Positions 43,908 through 51,956 of a stretch of DNA of 60,179 nt are shown piece by piece (within the stretch, counting starts at the first letter, position 1; the number at the start of each line of letters is the position of its first letter). Made by a program: the position numbers and the translations under genes. The notes under the pieces were generated by a model. The model saw only the letters and a program-made list of their open reading frames with translations, was not told the origin of the DNA and made no database searches. This DNA is from Pseudomonadota bacterium. Lineage in GTDB: Bacteria; Pseudomonadota; Alphaproteobacteria; Rhizobiales; Xanthobacteraceae. The stretch lies in NCBI GenBank assembly GCA_023449855.1, contig JAEXHR010000172.1, forward strand, positions 1-60,179. The letters run 5' to 3'.

Positions 43908-44340
43908 AGCTCACGCTCATCGTTAAGAGTTTGCTAAGGATTAAGCCATGCATACCACCATGGGGTGCAATGCGAAAGTGAACGTGTACGCAACTTGTCG
44001 AACACGTCGGCCGCCGCAAGCGGGCCGCGGTTAGGCCTCTGAATTGAAAAGTAAATTTCCGTTAACCCTAGATGGAACTCAGTTCGGTGGTTCCACTGGA
44101 GAAATCGCCTGACGCCGGAACGAAAAGCCGGTGGTAACGGCCTCCTGCGCCCCGCGCTCGCGATCGCTCAAATTGTCACTAAATGCGAGACGACGGCTTA
44201 GCCGCGTTCGCGAATTCCGCAGCCGTGGTGATCCGCGTTTAACAAGCCTGCAAAACCGCTGAGGCATGCTGCCGCTATCAATGATCGGGGCACATGCGAG
44301 CGGGGGCTTGCTGATGTCCGGACGGGACAGGGTGTTTTCG
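43908..44340. other. divergent control region of adhesin and protease genes
   Basis: 433 bp shared by the adhesin (minus) and the LapG-like gene (plus). It contains TTAA-N7-CTAA at 43923-43937, one mismatch from a CtrA box, and TTAACC elements near 44062. No gene; frames here are short. An in-frame extension of the protease gene to 44266 or 44314 is possible. Confidence 0.4.
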
Positions 44341-45117
44341 ATGCGTAATTTCAGTTTCACGCGCGCGTGTCGCGCGACATTTCTAGCCTGTGGGCTTGCA
44401 GTCTCCGGCGTTTGCGCAGCCGGTGCAGCGCCGCTGTTGCCGTTCCATGCCTCGGATCTGCTGCGCTTCGCCGAACCGTTTTCACGCTCGGCGATCACCT
44501 TGCCCGACGACAATGCGCTCAGCGAGAAGTGGCGCCGCGTCGAGCGCGAGATCGACGGCGAGATGCTGGTCCTCGCTTTGTGTGACGAAGATCCCCGCCA
44601 TTGCTCGTCTCCCGAGGCCCGGAAATTTCTCGCCATCGTCGAGGCCGGGAAGGCGAAGCAGGGCCGGGCCCGCGCCGGCGAGATCAACCGTGCGCTCAAT
44701 CTGGCGATCCGCCCCGTCAGCGATCTCACGCTTTACGGCGAGGTTGACGTGTGGCGTGCGCCGCTCGCCTTGCTCGCCCAGGGCGCTGGCGATTGCGAGG
44801 ACTATGCCATCGCCAAATTCGTTGCATTGCGCGCGGCGGGCTTCGATGCCGGCGATCTGCGCCTCGTGATCATGCGCGACACGTTACGTCAGGAAGACCA
44901 TGCCGTCGCCTCGGTCCGTCTCGATGGCCGCTGGTGGCTGCTCGACAATCGCCGCATGGCGATGGTTGAAGATGTGCAACTGCCAAATCACCAGCCGCTC
45001 TTTGTACTCGACCTGAACGGTGTGCGGCGCTATCGCGATGCCCCGATCATGGCCGGCGTGCAGATGCGTATTCCGGAGCCGGCGGAATTGCTGAAGCTTT
45101 CGCTGCGGGTGAAGTAG
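44341..45117 (+). CDS. LapG-like transglutaminase cysteine protease (BTLCP)
   Basis: A 258-residue periplasmic protease: signal peptide (residues ~1-29, cut near GAAP), then the BTLCP fold with catalytic Cys152 (GAGDCEDYAIAK), His187 (EDHAVASVR) and Asp202 (WWLLDNRR). LapG enzymes cut LapA-type adhesins at a di-alanine near residue 108 and release biofilm cells; the divergent adhesin carries such a site at 109-112. ATG 44341 gives the best signal peptide; 44314 (MSGRDRVFS) is an alternative with GCGGGGGC upstream. A LapD-type c-di-GMP receptor that would hold LapG is not in the window. Confidence 0.9.
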   Translation: MRNFSFTRACRATFLACGLAVSGVCAAGAAPLLPFHASDLLRFAEPFSRSAITLPDDNALSEKWRRVEREIDGEMLVLALCDEDPRHCSSPEARKFLAIVEAGKAKQGRARAGEINRALNLAIRPVSDLTLYGEVDVWRAPLALLAQGAGDCEDYAIAKFVALRAAGFDAGDLRLVIMRDTLRQEDHAVASVRLDGRWWLLDNRRMAMVEDVQLPNHQPLFVLDLNGVRRYRDAPIMAGVQMRIPEPAELLKLSLRVK

Positions 45118-45220
45118 GCGCGCTCGCGGCCGGTTGATCGCGGTCGCCGAAATACGCCTTGCGCAGGGGCAGGGCTCCGGCGTCAAATGCTTCCCATAAG
45201 AACCAAAAGGGGAAGCGTTC

Positions 45221-46060
45221 ATGGGACGTCTGGATAACAAGGTCGCTGTCATCACCGGTGCGACCAGTGGCATCGGCTTGCGCACCGCCGAGATCTTTGT
45301 TGCCGAAGGCGCGAAGATCGTGATCGCCGGTCGCCGCGCTGCCGAGGGCGAAGCGCTCGCCAGGCAGCTCGGCGCCAATTGCCGTTTTCTGCAAACCGAC
45401 GTCACCGACGAAGCGCAGATGAAGGCCCTGATTGCGCTCGCCGTCGATCACTTCGGGCGCATCGATTGTCTCTTCAACAATGCCGGCGGCCCCGCGCAGA
45501 CCGGCGGCATCGAAGGTCTTGAAGTCGATCGCTTCGATGCCGCCATGGCGACGCTGGTGCGCAGCGTGATGCTCGGCATGAAACACGCGGCGCCGCACAT
45601 GAAGAAGCAGGGCTCCGGGAGCATCATCAACAACGGCAGCATTGCCGGCAGGCTGGCCGGCTACTCGTCCTCCGTTGTCTACGGCGCCGCCAAGGCGGCA
45701 GTCATCCATCTCACCAAATGCGTTGCCATGGAGCTCGGCGAGAGCGGCGTGCGCGTCAACAGCATCTCGCCCGGCGCCATCGCAACCGGCATCTTCGGCA
45801 AGGCGCTCGGCCTTTCCGTGGAAGCAGCCGACAACACGGCAGCGAAAATGCGTGAAGTGTTCAAGGCCGCCCAGCCGATTCCGCGCGCCGGTCTGCCGGA
45901 CGATATCGCGCATGCTGCGGTGTTTCTCGCCAGCGATGAATCGTCATTCGTGAACGGCAACGATCTCGTCGTCGATGGCGGCGTCACCGGCGGCCGCAAC
46001 TGGAGCCAGCAGCAGGCCGGCTATGTCGGTATGCGTCAGATGTTCGGCACGGCGGAGTAG
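45221..46060 (+). CDS. short-chain dehydrogenase/reductase
   Basis: A 279-residue classical SDR. Seen: NAD(P)-binding TGATSGIGLRTAEIF, acidic/basic selector AGRRAAEGE (Arg-Arg suggests NADP), NNAGGPAQTGG, catalytic Ser near IINNGSIAG, and YGAAKAAVIHL (Tyr/Lys pair), then SPGAIATGIFGKALG and FVNGNDLVVDGGVTGGRNW. Substrate unknown. GGGGAAGCG precedes the ATG. Its 3' end meets the LLM oxidoreductase gene across a REP-like palindrome; no operon partner. Confidence 0.9.
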   Translation: MGRLDNKVAVITGATSGIGLRTAEIFVAEGAKIVIAGRRAAEGEALARQLGANCRFLQTDVTDEAQMKALIALAVDHFGRIDCLFNNAGGPAQTGGIEGLEVDRFDAAMATLVRSVMLGMKHAAPHMKKQGSGSIINNGSIAGRLAGYSSSVVYGAAKAAVIHLTKCVAMELGESGVRVNSISPGAIATGIFGKALGLSVEAADNTAAKMREVFKAAQPIPRAGLPDDIAHAAVFLASDESSFVNGNDLVVDGGVTGGRNWSQQQAGYVGMRQMFGTAE

Positions 46061-46065
46061 CACGA

Positions 46066-46159
46066 AGCGTAGGGCGGATGAGCGTAGCGGGATCCGCCAC
46101 CGTCCTCGCCACATGCAGTCGGCCAGCGGATTGCGGCTTCGCCTAATCCGCCCTACGCT
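46066..46159. repeat. REP-like palindrome, type A
   Basis: AGCGTAGGGCGGAT (46066-46079) and its complement ATCCGCCCTACGCT (46146-46159) enclose two smaller GGATCCGCC / GCGGATTGCG parts. It lies exactly between two convergent gene ends and can act as a bidirectional terminator. The same unit recurs at the right edge of the window (60145-60178). Confidence 0.75.
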
Positions 46160-46161
46160 TC

Positions 46162-47385
46162 TCACCCCTTCAGCAAATCCGGTGCATTCACCGTCGGGAT
46201 CGCCACGCGTCCCGGTCCGGTCAGCGGCAGTGCGGCTGCCGCTTTCTCGTTCTGCATGATTTTTGCCATCACGGCCTGTCCGGCGCGCTCGAACACGTCG
46301 CGGTTCTCGATCACCCAGGTCTGCGATTTCCGGAGTGCGCTGATATAGCCATTGATCTCCGGCACCACGTAGCGCGCCACCATGTCCCAGCTGCGCCGTG
46401 TGTTCTCCGGATTGGCCCAGTCATGCACGAAGCCGATGATGGTGCCGACGCCGCCGGAGACCTGCATCAGGTTCTTGATGGTCCTGATCAGATCGTCGGG
46501 CGTGCCAATGGTGGAAGCAGCATTCTCGCCGCCCGCTGTCAGCTCCACCGCTTCTTCGGGTGACTTGAACGGCGTCAGTCCCGGCCGCTGCAGTGTGCCG
46601 ACATTATATTCGTTGTGCCAGCGCATCAGGCCGGGACCTGCCTCGCGGGCCGCCTGTTCGCGTGTTTCGGCAATGTGCCAGGACAGCAGCACGCGCCAGT
46701 TGGCGCGATCGACGGTGGTGCCGTGCTTCTTGGCGGCATCCTCGGCAAACCCCCATTGGGTCGGCAGTGCCATCAGCCCCTGGGTCGACATCGAGCCGAG
46801 CGAAATGATGCCGATGCCATATTTACCGGCCAGCGTCATACCCGATGGCGAGATCTGTGAGGCCACGACGAACGGCATCTCCTCCTGCAGCGGCAGGATC
46901 TGCAGGGCGGCGTCGTTCATGGTGAACCAGTCGCTCTTGGCCGTGACGCGCTCGCCCTTGAACAGCCGGCGGATGACGTCGATGGCCTCGTCCTGGCGGT
47001 CGCGTTGGGTCATCGGGTCGATGCCGAGCGTATGGGCGTCGGACGCCAGTGCCCCCGGCCCGGAGCCGAAGATCGCGCGCCCGCCGGTCATATGGTCGAG
47101 CTGCACCATGCGCTGGGCGACATTGAACGGGTGATGATAGGGGAGCGAAATCACTCCGGTGCCGAGCCGGATACGCTTGGTGCGCTCGCCCGCGGCGGCG
47201 AGGAACATTTCCGGGGAGGCGATGGTCTCCCACCCCGACGAATGATGTTCGCCGCACCAGAATTCGTCATAGCCGAGTGAATCGAGCTGCTCGACGAGGT
47301 CGAGATCCCGCCGGAACTGCAGCATCGGATGTTCGCCGATGGGATGATGCGGAGCGAGAAAGGCGCCGAACTTCACGCGAGCCAT
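46162..47385 (-). CDS. LLM-class flavin-dependent oxidoreductase
   Basis: A 407-residue luciferase-like monooxygenase. Seen: KFGAFLAPHHPIGEHPML, LDLVEQLDSLGYDEFWCGEH, SGWETIASPEMFLAAAGERT, RLGTGVISLPYHHPFNVAQR, MVQLDHMTGGRAIFGSGPGA and a C-terminal INGYISALRKSQ. The pattern resembles limonene 1,2-monooxygenase-type members, but the substrate cannot be read from sequence. ATG 47385 (MARVKF) has AGAGGA 8-9 nt upstream; an ATG 6 bp earlier is too close to it. Monocistronic, with REP repeat after it. Confidence 0.88.
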   Translation of the reverse strand: MARVKFGAFLAPHHPIGEHPMLQFRRDLDLVEQLDSLGYDEFWCGEHHSSGWETIASPEMFLAAAGERTKRIRLGTGVISLPYHHPFNVAQRMVQLDHMTGGRAIFGSGPGALASDAHTLGIDPMTQRDRQDEAIDVIRRLFKGERVTAKSDWFTMNDAALQILPLQEEMPFVVASQISPSGMTLAGKYGIGIISLGSMSTQGLMALPTQWGFAEDAAKKHGTTVDRANWRVLLSWHIAETREQAAREAGPGLMRWHNEYNVGTLQRPGLTPFKSPEEAVELTAGGENAASTIGTPDDLIRTIKNLMQVSGGVGTIIGFVHDWANPENTRRSWDMVARYVVPEINGYISALRKSQTWVIENRDVFERAGQAVMAKIMQNEKAAAALPLTGPGRVAIPTVNAPDLLKG

Positions 47386-47581
47386 GAACATTTCCTCTTT
47401 GTAATGTTTTTGCTTGGCAAGCAGCCTAGAGGTAGCGGGGCGCTCGTCAATGGACTCGCGGACAGAGCCGCGACGCGCTGCCGCACAATGCCGTCTTGCG
47501 GAACCGGAAGCGCCGTCACCATTTTATTGCCTGCACCGCAGCGCATGCGTTTCGCGTTCGCGCGCGGAGGCAGGAGGAGAA

Positions 47582-48517
47582 ATGAGCTATTTCAAGACCG
47601 CGATTTTGCTGGCCGGCATGACCGCCCTGTTCATGGGCGTCGGCTATCTCATGGGCGGTGCGTCGGGCGCGATGATCGCGCTGGTGGTCGCCGCCGGCGT
47701 GAACATGTTCGCCTACTGGAATTCGGACCGCGCGGTGCTCTCGATGCACGGCGCGCACGAGGTCGATGCGCGCAACGCGCCGGACCTGTATCGCATGGTC
47801 GGCGAACTCGCCCACAATGCGCAACTGCCGATGCCCAAAATCTATATCATGGACAATCCGCAGCCGAACGCCTTTGCGACAGGCCGTAATCCGGAGAATG
47901 CGGCCGTTGCCGTGACCACGGGCCTGATGCAGCAGCTCAGCCGCGAGGAACTCGCCGGCGTGGTCGCGCATGAGCTCGCGCATATCAAGCATCACGACAC
48001 GCTACTGATGACCATCACCGCCACCATTGCCGGTGCGATCTCGATGATCGCTCAGTTCGGCATGTTTTTTGGTGGAAACCGGAACAATAATGGCCCGGGC
48101 ATCATCGGGCAGATCGCGTTGATGATCCTGGCGCCGCTTGCCGCGATGCTGGTGCAGATGGCGATCAGCCGTACGCGCGAATATGCTGCCGATGAAATGG
48201 GCGCCCGCATCTGTGGGCAGCCCATGTGGCTCGCTTCGGCGCTGGCCAAGATCGAGAACGCCGCGCACCAAATTCCGAACGAGGATGCCGAGCGTTCGCC
48301 GACCACGGCACATATGTTTATCATCAACCCGCTGTCGGGCCGCGCCATGGACAATCTGTTCACGACGCATCCGGCCACGCAGAACCGCATCGCGGCCCTG
48401 CAGCAGCTGGCGCAGCAGATGGGCGCGCAGGGCGGCTACGTGCAGCAGCGTCCCGCGGCGCCCGCCGCCACTGGCCCCTGGAATGGTGGCGGTCAGCGTC
48501 GCGGTCCATGGGGGTAA
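47582..48517 (+). CDS. htpX: membrane zinc metalloprotease HtpX
   Basis: A 311-residue inner-membrane protease of the M48 family that degrades damaged membrane proteins. Seen: two N-terminal helices (TAILLAGMTALFMGVGYLMG; MIALVVAAGVNMFAYW), the zinc motif HELAHIKHHD (HExxH), two further helices, and TREYAADEMGARIC with the third ligand Glu. The C-terminus is a Gly/Pro/Gln tail (QRPAAPAATGPWNGGGQRRG). AGGAGGAGA before the ATG fixes the start; the longer frame upstream is not conserved in composition. Confidence 0.95.
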   Translation: MSYFKTAILLAGMTALFMGVGYLMGGASGAMIALVVAAGVNMFAYWNSDRAVLSMHGAHEVDARNAPDLYRMVGELAHNAQLPMPKIYIMDNPQPNAFATGRNPENAAVAVTTGLMQQLSREELAGVVAHELAHIKHHDTLLMTITATIAGAISMIAQFGMFFGGNRNNNGPGIIGQIALMILAPLAAMLVQMAISRTREYAADEMGARICGQPMWLASALAKIENAAHQIPNEDAERSPTTAHMFIINPLSGRAMDNLFTTHPATQNRIAALQQLAQQMGAQGGYVQQRPAAPAATGPWNGGGQRRGPWG

Positions 48518-48528
48518 AGAAAGCAGCC

Positions 48529-48621
48529 TGTAGCCTGGGTGAAGCGGAGCGTAACCCGGGGACCAGCGTCTCAGTTATCTCTACATTCCCGGATTGCGCT
48601 GCGCTTCATCCGGGCTACGCT
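48529..48621. repeat. REP-like palindrome, type B
   Basis: TGTAGCCTGGGTGAAGCGGA (48529-48548, continuing to 48560) is mirrored by the GCGCTTCATCCGGGCTACG block at 48587-48620. It lies between the convergent htpX and sthA ends and shares its arms with the copy at 56145-56233. Confidence 0.7.
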
Positions 48622-50015
48622 TATTTCGCCGTCATCCTGTTCCACGCATCCAGTCCGGCGATCTTGTAGGCCTCGGCCAGCGTCGGATAATTGAACGTGT
48701 TCTGGATGAAGTAATCGATCGTGCCTTTCAGGTTGAGCACGGCCTGGCCGATATGGATCAGCTCGGTCGCACCTTCGCCGAGAATATGCACGCCGAGCAG
48801 GCGCTTGGTGCGGGTGGAGAAGATCATCTTCATCATGCCGCTGTTCAGCCCCATGATGTGGCCGCGCGAGGTCTCGCGGAAGCGCGCGATGCCGATCTCG
48901 TAGGGAATGCCCTTCTCGCGCACTTCCTCCTCGGTGAGGCCGGTCGTCGAAATTTCCGGCACCGAATAGATGCCGTATGGGAAGAACTCCGGCGGTGCAT
49001 GCGCATCGATGCCGATGGCGTGGCATGCCGCGACACGTCCCTGCTCCATGGATGTCGAGGCCAGCGACGGGAAGCCGATCACATCGCCGGCGGCATAGAT
49101 ATGCGGAACGGCGGTCTGCAGGGTCACCGGATCGACCTTGATGCGGCCGCGATGATCGACCTCAATTCCGGTCGTGTCGAGATTGAGCCGGTCGGTAGCG
49201 CCGACGCGGCCGGCAGCGAACAGCAGCATGTCCGACACCACATTGCGGCCGTCGGCCAGCTTCGTCACCACATGGCCGTTGTCGCTCTGGCTGATGGACT
49301 CGACTTTTGAGCCAAGCCGCAGCGCCACGTTCCGGTCGCGCAGTTCATGCATGAATTCGCCGATCAACTCCTTGTCGATGAAGTCGAGAAAGCTCGACCG
49401 CGGCTCGATCAGGGTCACTGCCACATCCAGCGCGCTGAAAATGGTCGCATATTCGACGCCGATCACACCTGCGCCGATCACCGCAAGGCTGCGCGGCAGT
49501 TTCGCGAGTTCGACGACCTCGTCGCTGTCCAGGACGGTGGTGCCGTTGAACGGCACATCGTCCGGCCGGAACGGCCGCGTGCCGCAGGCAATCAGGAGCT
49601 TGGCGCCGGTGACACGCCTGATATCGCCGCGCTCGGCCACGATCTCGATCTCATGCGGGCCGGTGAAGCGCGCCTCGCCATTTGCAGTGCGCACCCCGTT
49701 GCGGCTGAACTGATGCTCCAGCACCTCCACTTCGTGATTGAGCGTCTTCTGCAGTCGCGCGAGCAGATCCTGTGCGCCGATGTCCTGCTTCACGCGATAA
49801 CCGAGGCCGTAGAAGCCACGTTCGCGCCAGCCGGAAAGATTGAGCACGGTCTCGCGCAGCGTCTTGGACGGGATCGTCCCGGTATGCACCGAGACGCCGC
49901 CGACACGTCGCCCTTTCTCCACCACCAGCACCGATTTGCCGAGCTTGGCGCACTGGATGGCGGCGCGCCGGCCGGACGGGCCGGAGCCGATAACGATCAT
50001 GTCATAGTCATACAT
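48621..50015 (-). CDS. sthA: soluble pyridine nucleotide transhydrogenase
   Basis: A 464-residue flavoprotein that interconverts NADPH and NADH. Seen: FAD site VIGSGPSGRRAAIQCAKLGK, the redox position with Thr instead of the first Cys of disulfide reductases (GVSVHTGTIPSKTLRE), second dinucleotide site AVIGAGVIGVEYATIF, FAAGRVGATDRLNL, IYAAGDVIGFPSLASTSMEQ and a C-terminal dimer region. Absence of the CxxxxC pair is diagnostic of SthA rather than lipoamide dehydrogenase. The final codons meet the REP repeat. Confidence 0.95.
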   Translation of the reverse strand: MYDYDMIVIGSGPSGRRAAIQCAKLGKSVLVVEKGRRVGGVSVHTGTIPSKTLRETVLNLSGWRERGFYGLGYRVKQDIGAQDLLARLQKTLNHEVEVLEHQFSRNGVRTANGEARFTGPHEIEIVAERGDIRRVTGAKLLIACGTRPFRPDDVPFNGTTVLDSDEVVELAKLPRSLAVIGAGVIGVEYATIFSALDVAVTLIEPRSSFLDFIDKELIGEFMHELRDRNVALRLGSKVESISQSDNGHVVTKLADGRNVVSDMLLFAAGRVGATDRLNLDTTGIEVDHRGRIKVDPVTLQTAVPHIYAAGDVIGFPSLASTSMEQGRVAACHAIGIDAHAPPEFFPYGIYSVPEISTTGLTEEEVREKGIPYEIGIARFRETSRGHIMGLNSGMMKMIFSTRTKRLLGVHILGEGATELIHIGQAVLNLKGTIDYFIQNTFNYPTLAEAYKIAGLDAWNRMTAK

Positions 50016-50230
50016 GGGGCAAATCTCGGTCGGAGAGTGGCCTCATACGCATCGCAATCCGGATGCAGCAATCGGGCCAGGCGATCGGTGGGGGGCTCGC
50101 GCCACCCCTACAACAGATTTGCGACAGTCCGTTGGCTTGCGGCGTAACGTTCGGGGCGGTCCCGCGTATCGCTGGCAGGAACGTTTCGGGCAACATGGCG
50201 TTGTGCCGAACCGTCCACTCTGGAGGAACG

Positions 50231-50470
50231 ATGATGAAGAAGACCATTCTCGCAGCGATCTGTGCCACCGCAATCGGCGTGACCCCGTTTGCTGCCATGG
50301 CGCAGGCCACCGGCTCGTCCGGTCAGGAGCCGGCCAAGATGGGCACCGGCACCCAGGGCATGTCCAAGGAAGGGATGTCCAAGGACGGCATGAAGAAGGA
50401 TTCCATGCACAAAGACGGCATGCACAAGGACAGCATGAAGAAAGACAACAATATGATGAAGAAGAACTAG
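50231..50470 (+). CDS. exported MXKDX-repeat small protein
   Basis: A 79-residue protein: signal peptide (MKKTILAAICATAIGVTPFA, cut near AMAQA) and a mature part built from five-residue repeats of the form M-x-K-D-x (GMSKE, GMSKD, GMKKD, SMHKD, GMHKD, SMKKD, then NMMKKN). This matches the pentapeptide MXKDX family of alphaproteobacteria; the function is unknown. The alternating Met/His/Lys/Asp could bind metal (inference). GGAGGAACG precedes the ATG and an intrinsic terminator follows, so it is a self-contained unit, divergent from sthA. Confidence 0.9.
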   Translation: MMKKTILAAICATAIGVTPFAAMAQATGSSGQEPAKMGTGTQGMSKEGMSKDGMKKDSMHKDGMHKDSMKKDNNMMKKN

Positions 50471-50487
50471 GCCTTTTCAGCCCCTTG

Positions 50488-50521
50488 GCCTCGCATGGCC
50501 CGACCGTGCGAGGCTTCTTCT
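50488..50521 (+). terminator. intrinsic terminator
   Basis: GCCTCGCA (50488-50495) pairs with TGCGAGGC (50507-50514), followed by TTCTTCT; 18 bp after the MXKDX gene. Confidence 0.75.
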
Positions 50522-50670
50522 AATACCTTTATTACAAAGTATTTTGAAAAATCGTGCCGCTCGCGTGTCAGTGATGGGTAAATTAAGACCGAATCGCTGT
50601 TATCTTGCACTGCAGCAACCATATGTCGTCGGTGCCGTTGTATAAGCGCGCCGACCCGTTAGGAGCTGCC

Positions 50671-51825
50671 GTGTCCCTCGCTGATAATATCGATTTCCTT
50701 CGCCATCTGCCGAAAATGCCCGGTGCGTTGCACGGCATGGGGCGAACGCAGCTTCCCGCAGGTGACAGTCCGCTGATCGAGGTGACCGACTTCGGCAGCA
50801 ATCCCGGCAATCTGAAAATGTTCGTTTACGCACCGGAGCGGCTGACGCCCAAGCCAGCGCTCGTCGTCGTGCTGCATGGCTGTACGCAGACGGCCGCGGG
50901 CTACGACATCGGCAGCGGCTGGTCAAAGCTCGCGCAACGCTACGGGTTCGTGCTCGTCATGCCGGAGCAGAAGCGCGCGAACAATGGCAACACCTGTTTC
51001 AACTGGTTTGCGTCCGAGGACATCTCGCGCGATAGCGGCGAAGCGCTGTCGATCCGCCAGATGGTAGAACACGCTGCCATCGCTCACGGCGTCGATCCCG
51101 CGCGCATCTACATCACCGGCCTGTCCGCCGGTGGGGCCATGACGTCGGTGATGCTCGCGACTTATCCTGAAGTCTTCGCTGCCGGTGCCATCATCGCAGG
51201 TCTGCCTTATGGCATCGCGCATTCGATGCAGGAGGCACTGGCAGGCATGTATCGCGCACCCACGCGCAGCTCCCAGGAGCTCGGCAATCTCGTCCGCAAG
51301 GCATCTCCGCATCAGGGGCCATGGCCCCGCGTATCGGTCTGGCATGGCGCGGCGGATCGCACCGTCAATCCCGCCAATGCCGGCGAGATCGTCAAGCAGT
51401 GGCTCGACCTGCACGATCTGCCCGAAGCGCCCATGTCCGCCGGAGATGTCGACGGCTATCCACGCGAAGTATGGTGGAACGGCAAGGGAGAGACCATGGT
51501 CGAATCCTACACCATCACCGGCATGGCCCATGGCACGCCGCTCGCCATCGAGGGCCATGAAGATGCTTATGGCGCAGCCTCCAAGTTCATGCTCGATGCC
51601 GGTATCGCATCGTCCTGGCATATCGCGCAGTTCTTCGGCTTGACCAAACAGGCACCGATCCGCACTGCCGCAAAAGATGAGCCGCGCGGCCGGCAGCCGC
51701 GTCAGCAGCAACCGCGCGCAGAACAGGATCGTCGCAGCAAACGTCGTGATCCCTCCGCTCGCGGGGCGCTCGATGTTTCCGGTGCCATCACCCGCGCACT
51801 GAAGGCGACGGGGCTCATCAAATAG
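50671..51825 (+). CDS. PHB depolymerase-family esterase
   Basis: A 384-residue alpha/beta hydrolase of the esterase_phb type. Seen: oxyanion-hole HGCTQTAAGYD, NNGNTCFNWF (family signature), nucleophile GLSAGGAMTS, and YTITGMAHGTPL containing the catalytic His region. The C-terminal ~60 residues are a basic Gln/Arg-rich tail (RQPRQQQPRAEQDRRSKRRD), unusual for the family and possibly a granule- or nucleic-acid-binding extension. GTG 50671 is chosen because AGGAG lies 6 nt upstream; an ATG at 50605 lacks a ribosome site. No signal peptide, so intracellular PHB or another polyester/ester substrate is likelier than export. Confidence 0.85.
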   Translation: MSLADNIDFLRHLPKMPGALHGMGRTQLPAGDSPLIEVTDFGSNPGNLKMFVYAPERLTPKPALVVVLHGCTQTAAGYDIGSGWSKLAQRYGFVLVMPEQKRANNGNTCFNWFASEDISRDSGEALSIRQMVEHAAIAHGVDPARIYITGLSAGGAMTSVMLATYPEVFAAGAIIAGLPYGIAHSMQEALAGMYRAPTRSSQELGNLVRKASPHQGPWPRVSVWHGAADRTVNPANAGEIVKQWLDLHDLPEAPMSAGDVDGYPREVWWNGKGETMVESYTITGMAHGTPLAIEGHEDAYGAASKFMLDAGIASSWHIAQFFGLTKQAPIRTAAKDEPRGRQPRQQQPRAEQDRRSKRRDPSARGALDVSGAITRALKATGLIK

Positions 51826-51956
51826 CGGCCCGCCTGCGAATGGATCGGTCGATGGCATCATGTGCCGAGATGGCCGGTTTCGCCGAGCAATTTGCGCAAG
51901 TCACCTGCGCACGCTAAATTCGCTATTGTTTTCATACGGATCGATTGTTCCCGTAT

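Noticed and set aside
57..44074. 13-mer TTAACCCTAGATG shared by 57-69 and 44062-44074
   Set aside because: One region is in the mobile element area and the other in chromosome, with no further similarity; short AT-rich intergenic words recur by chance.
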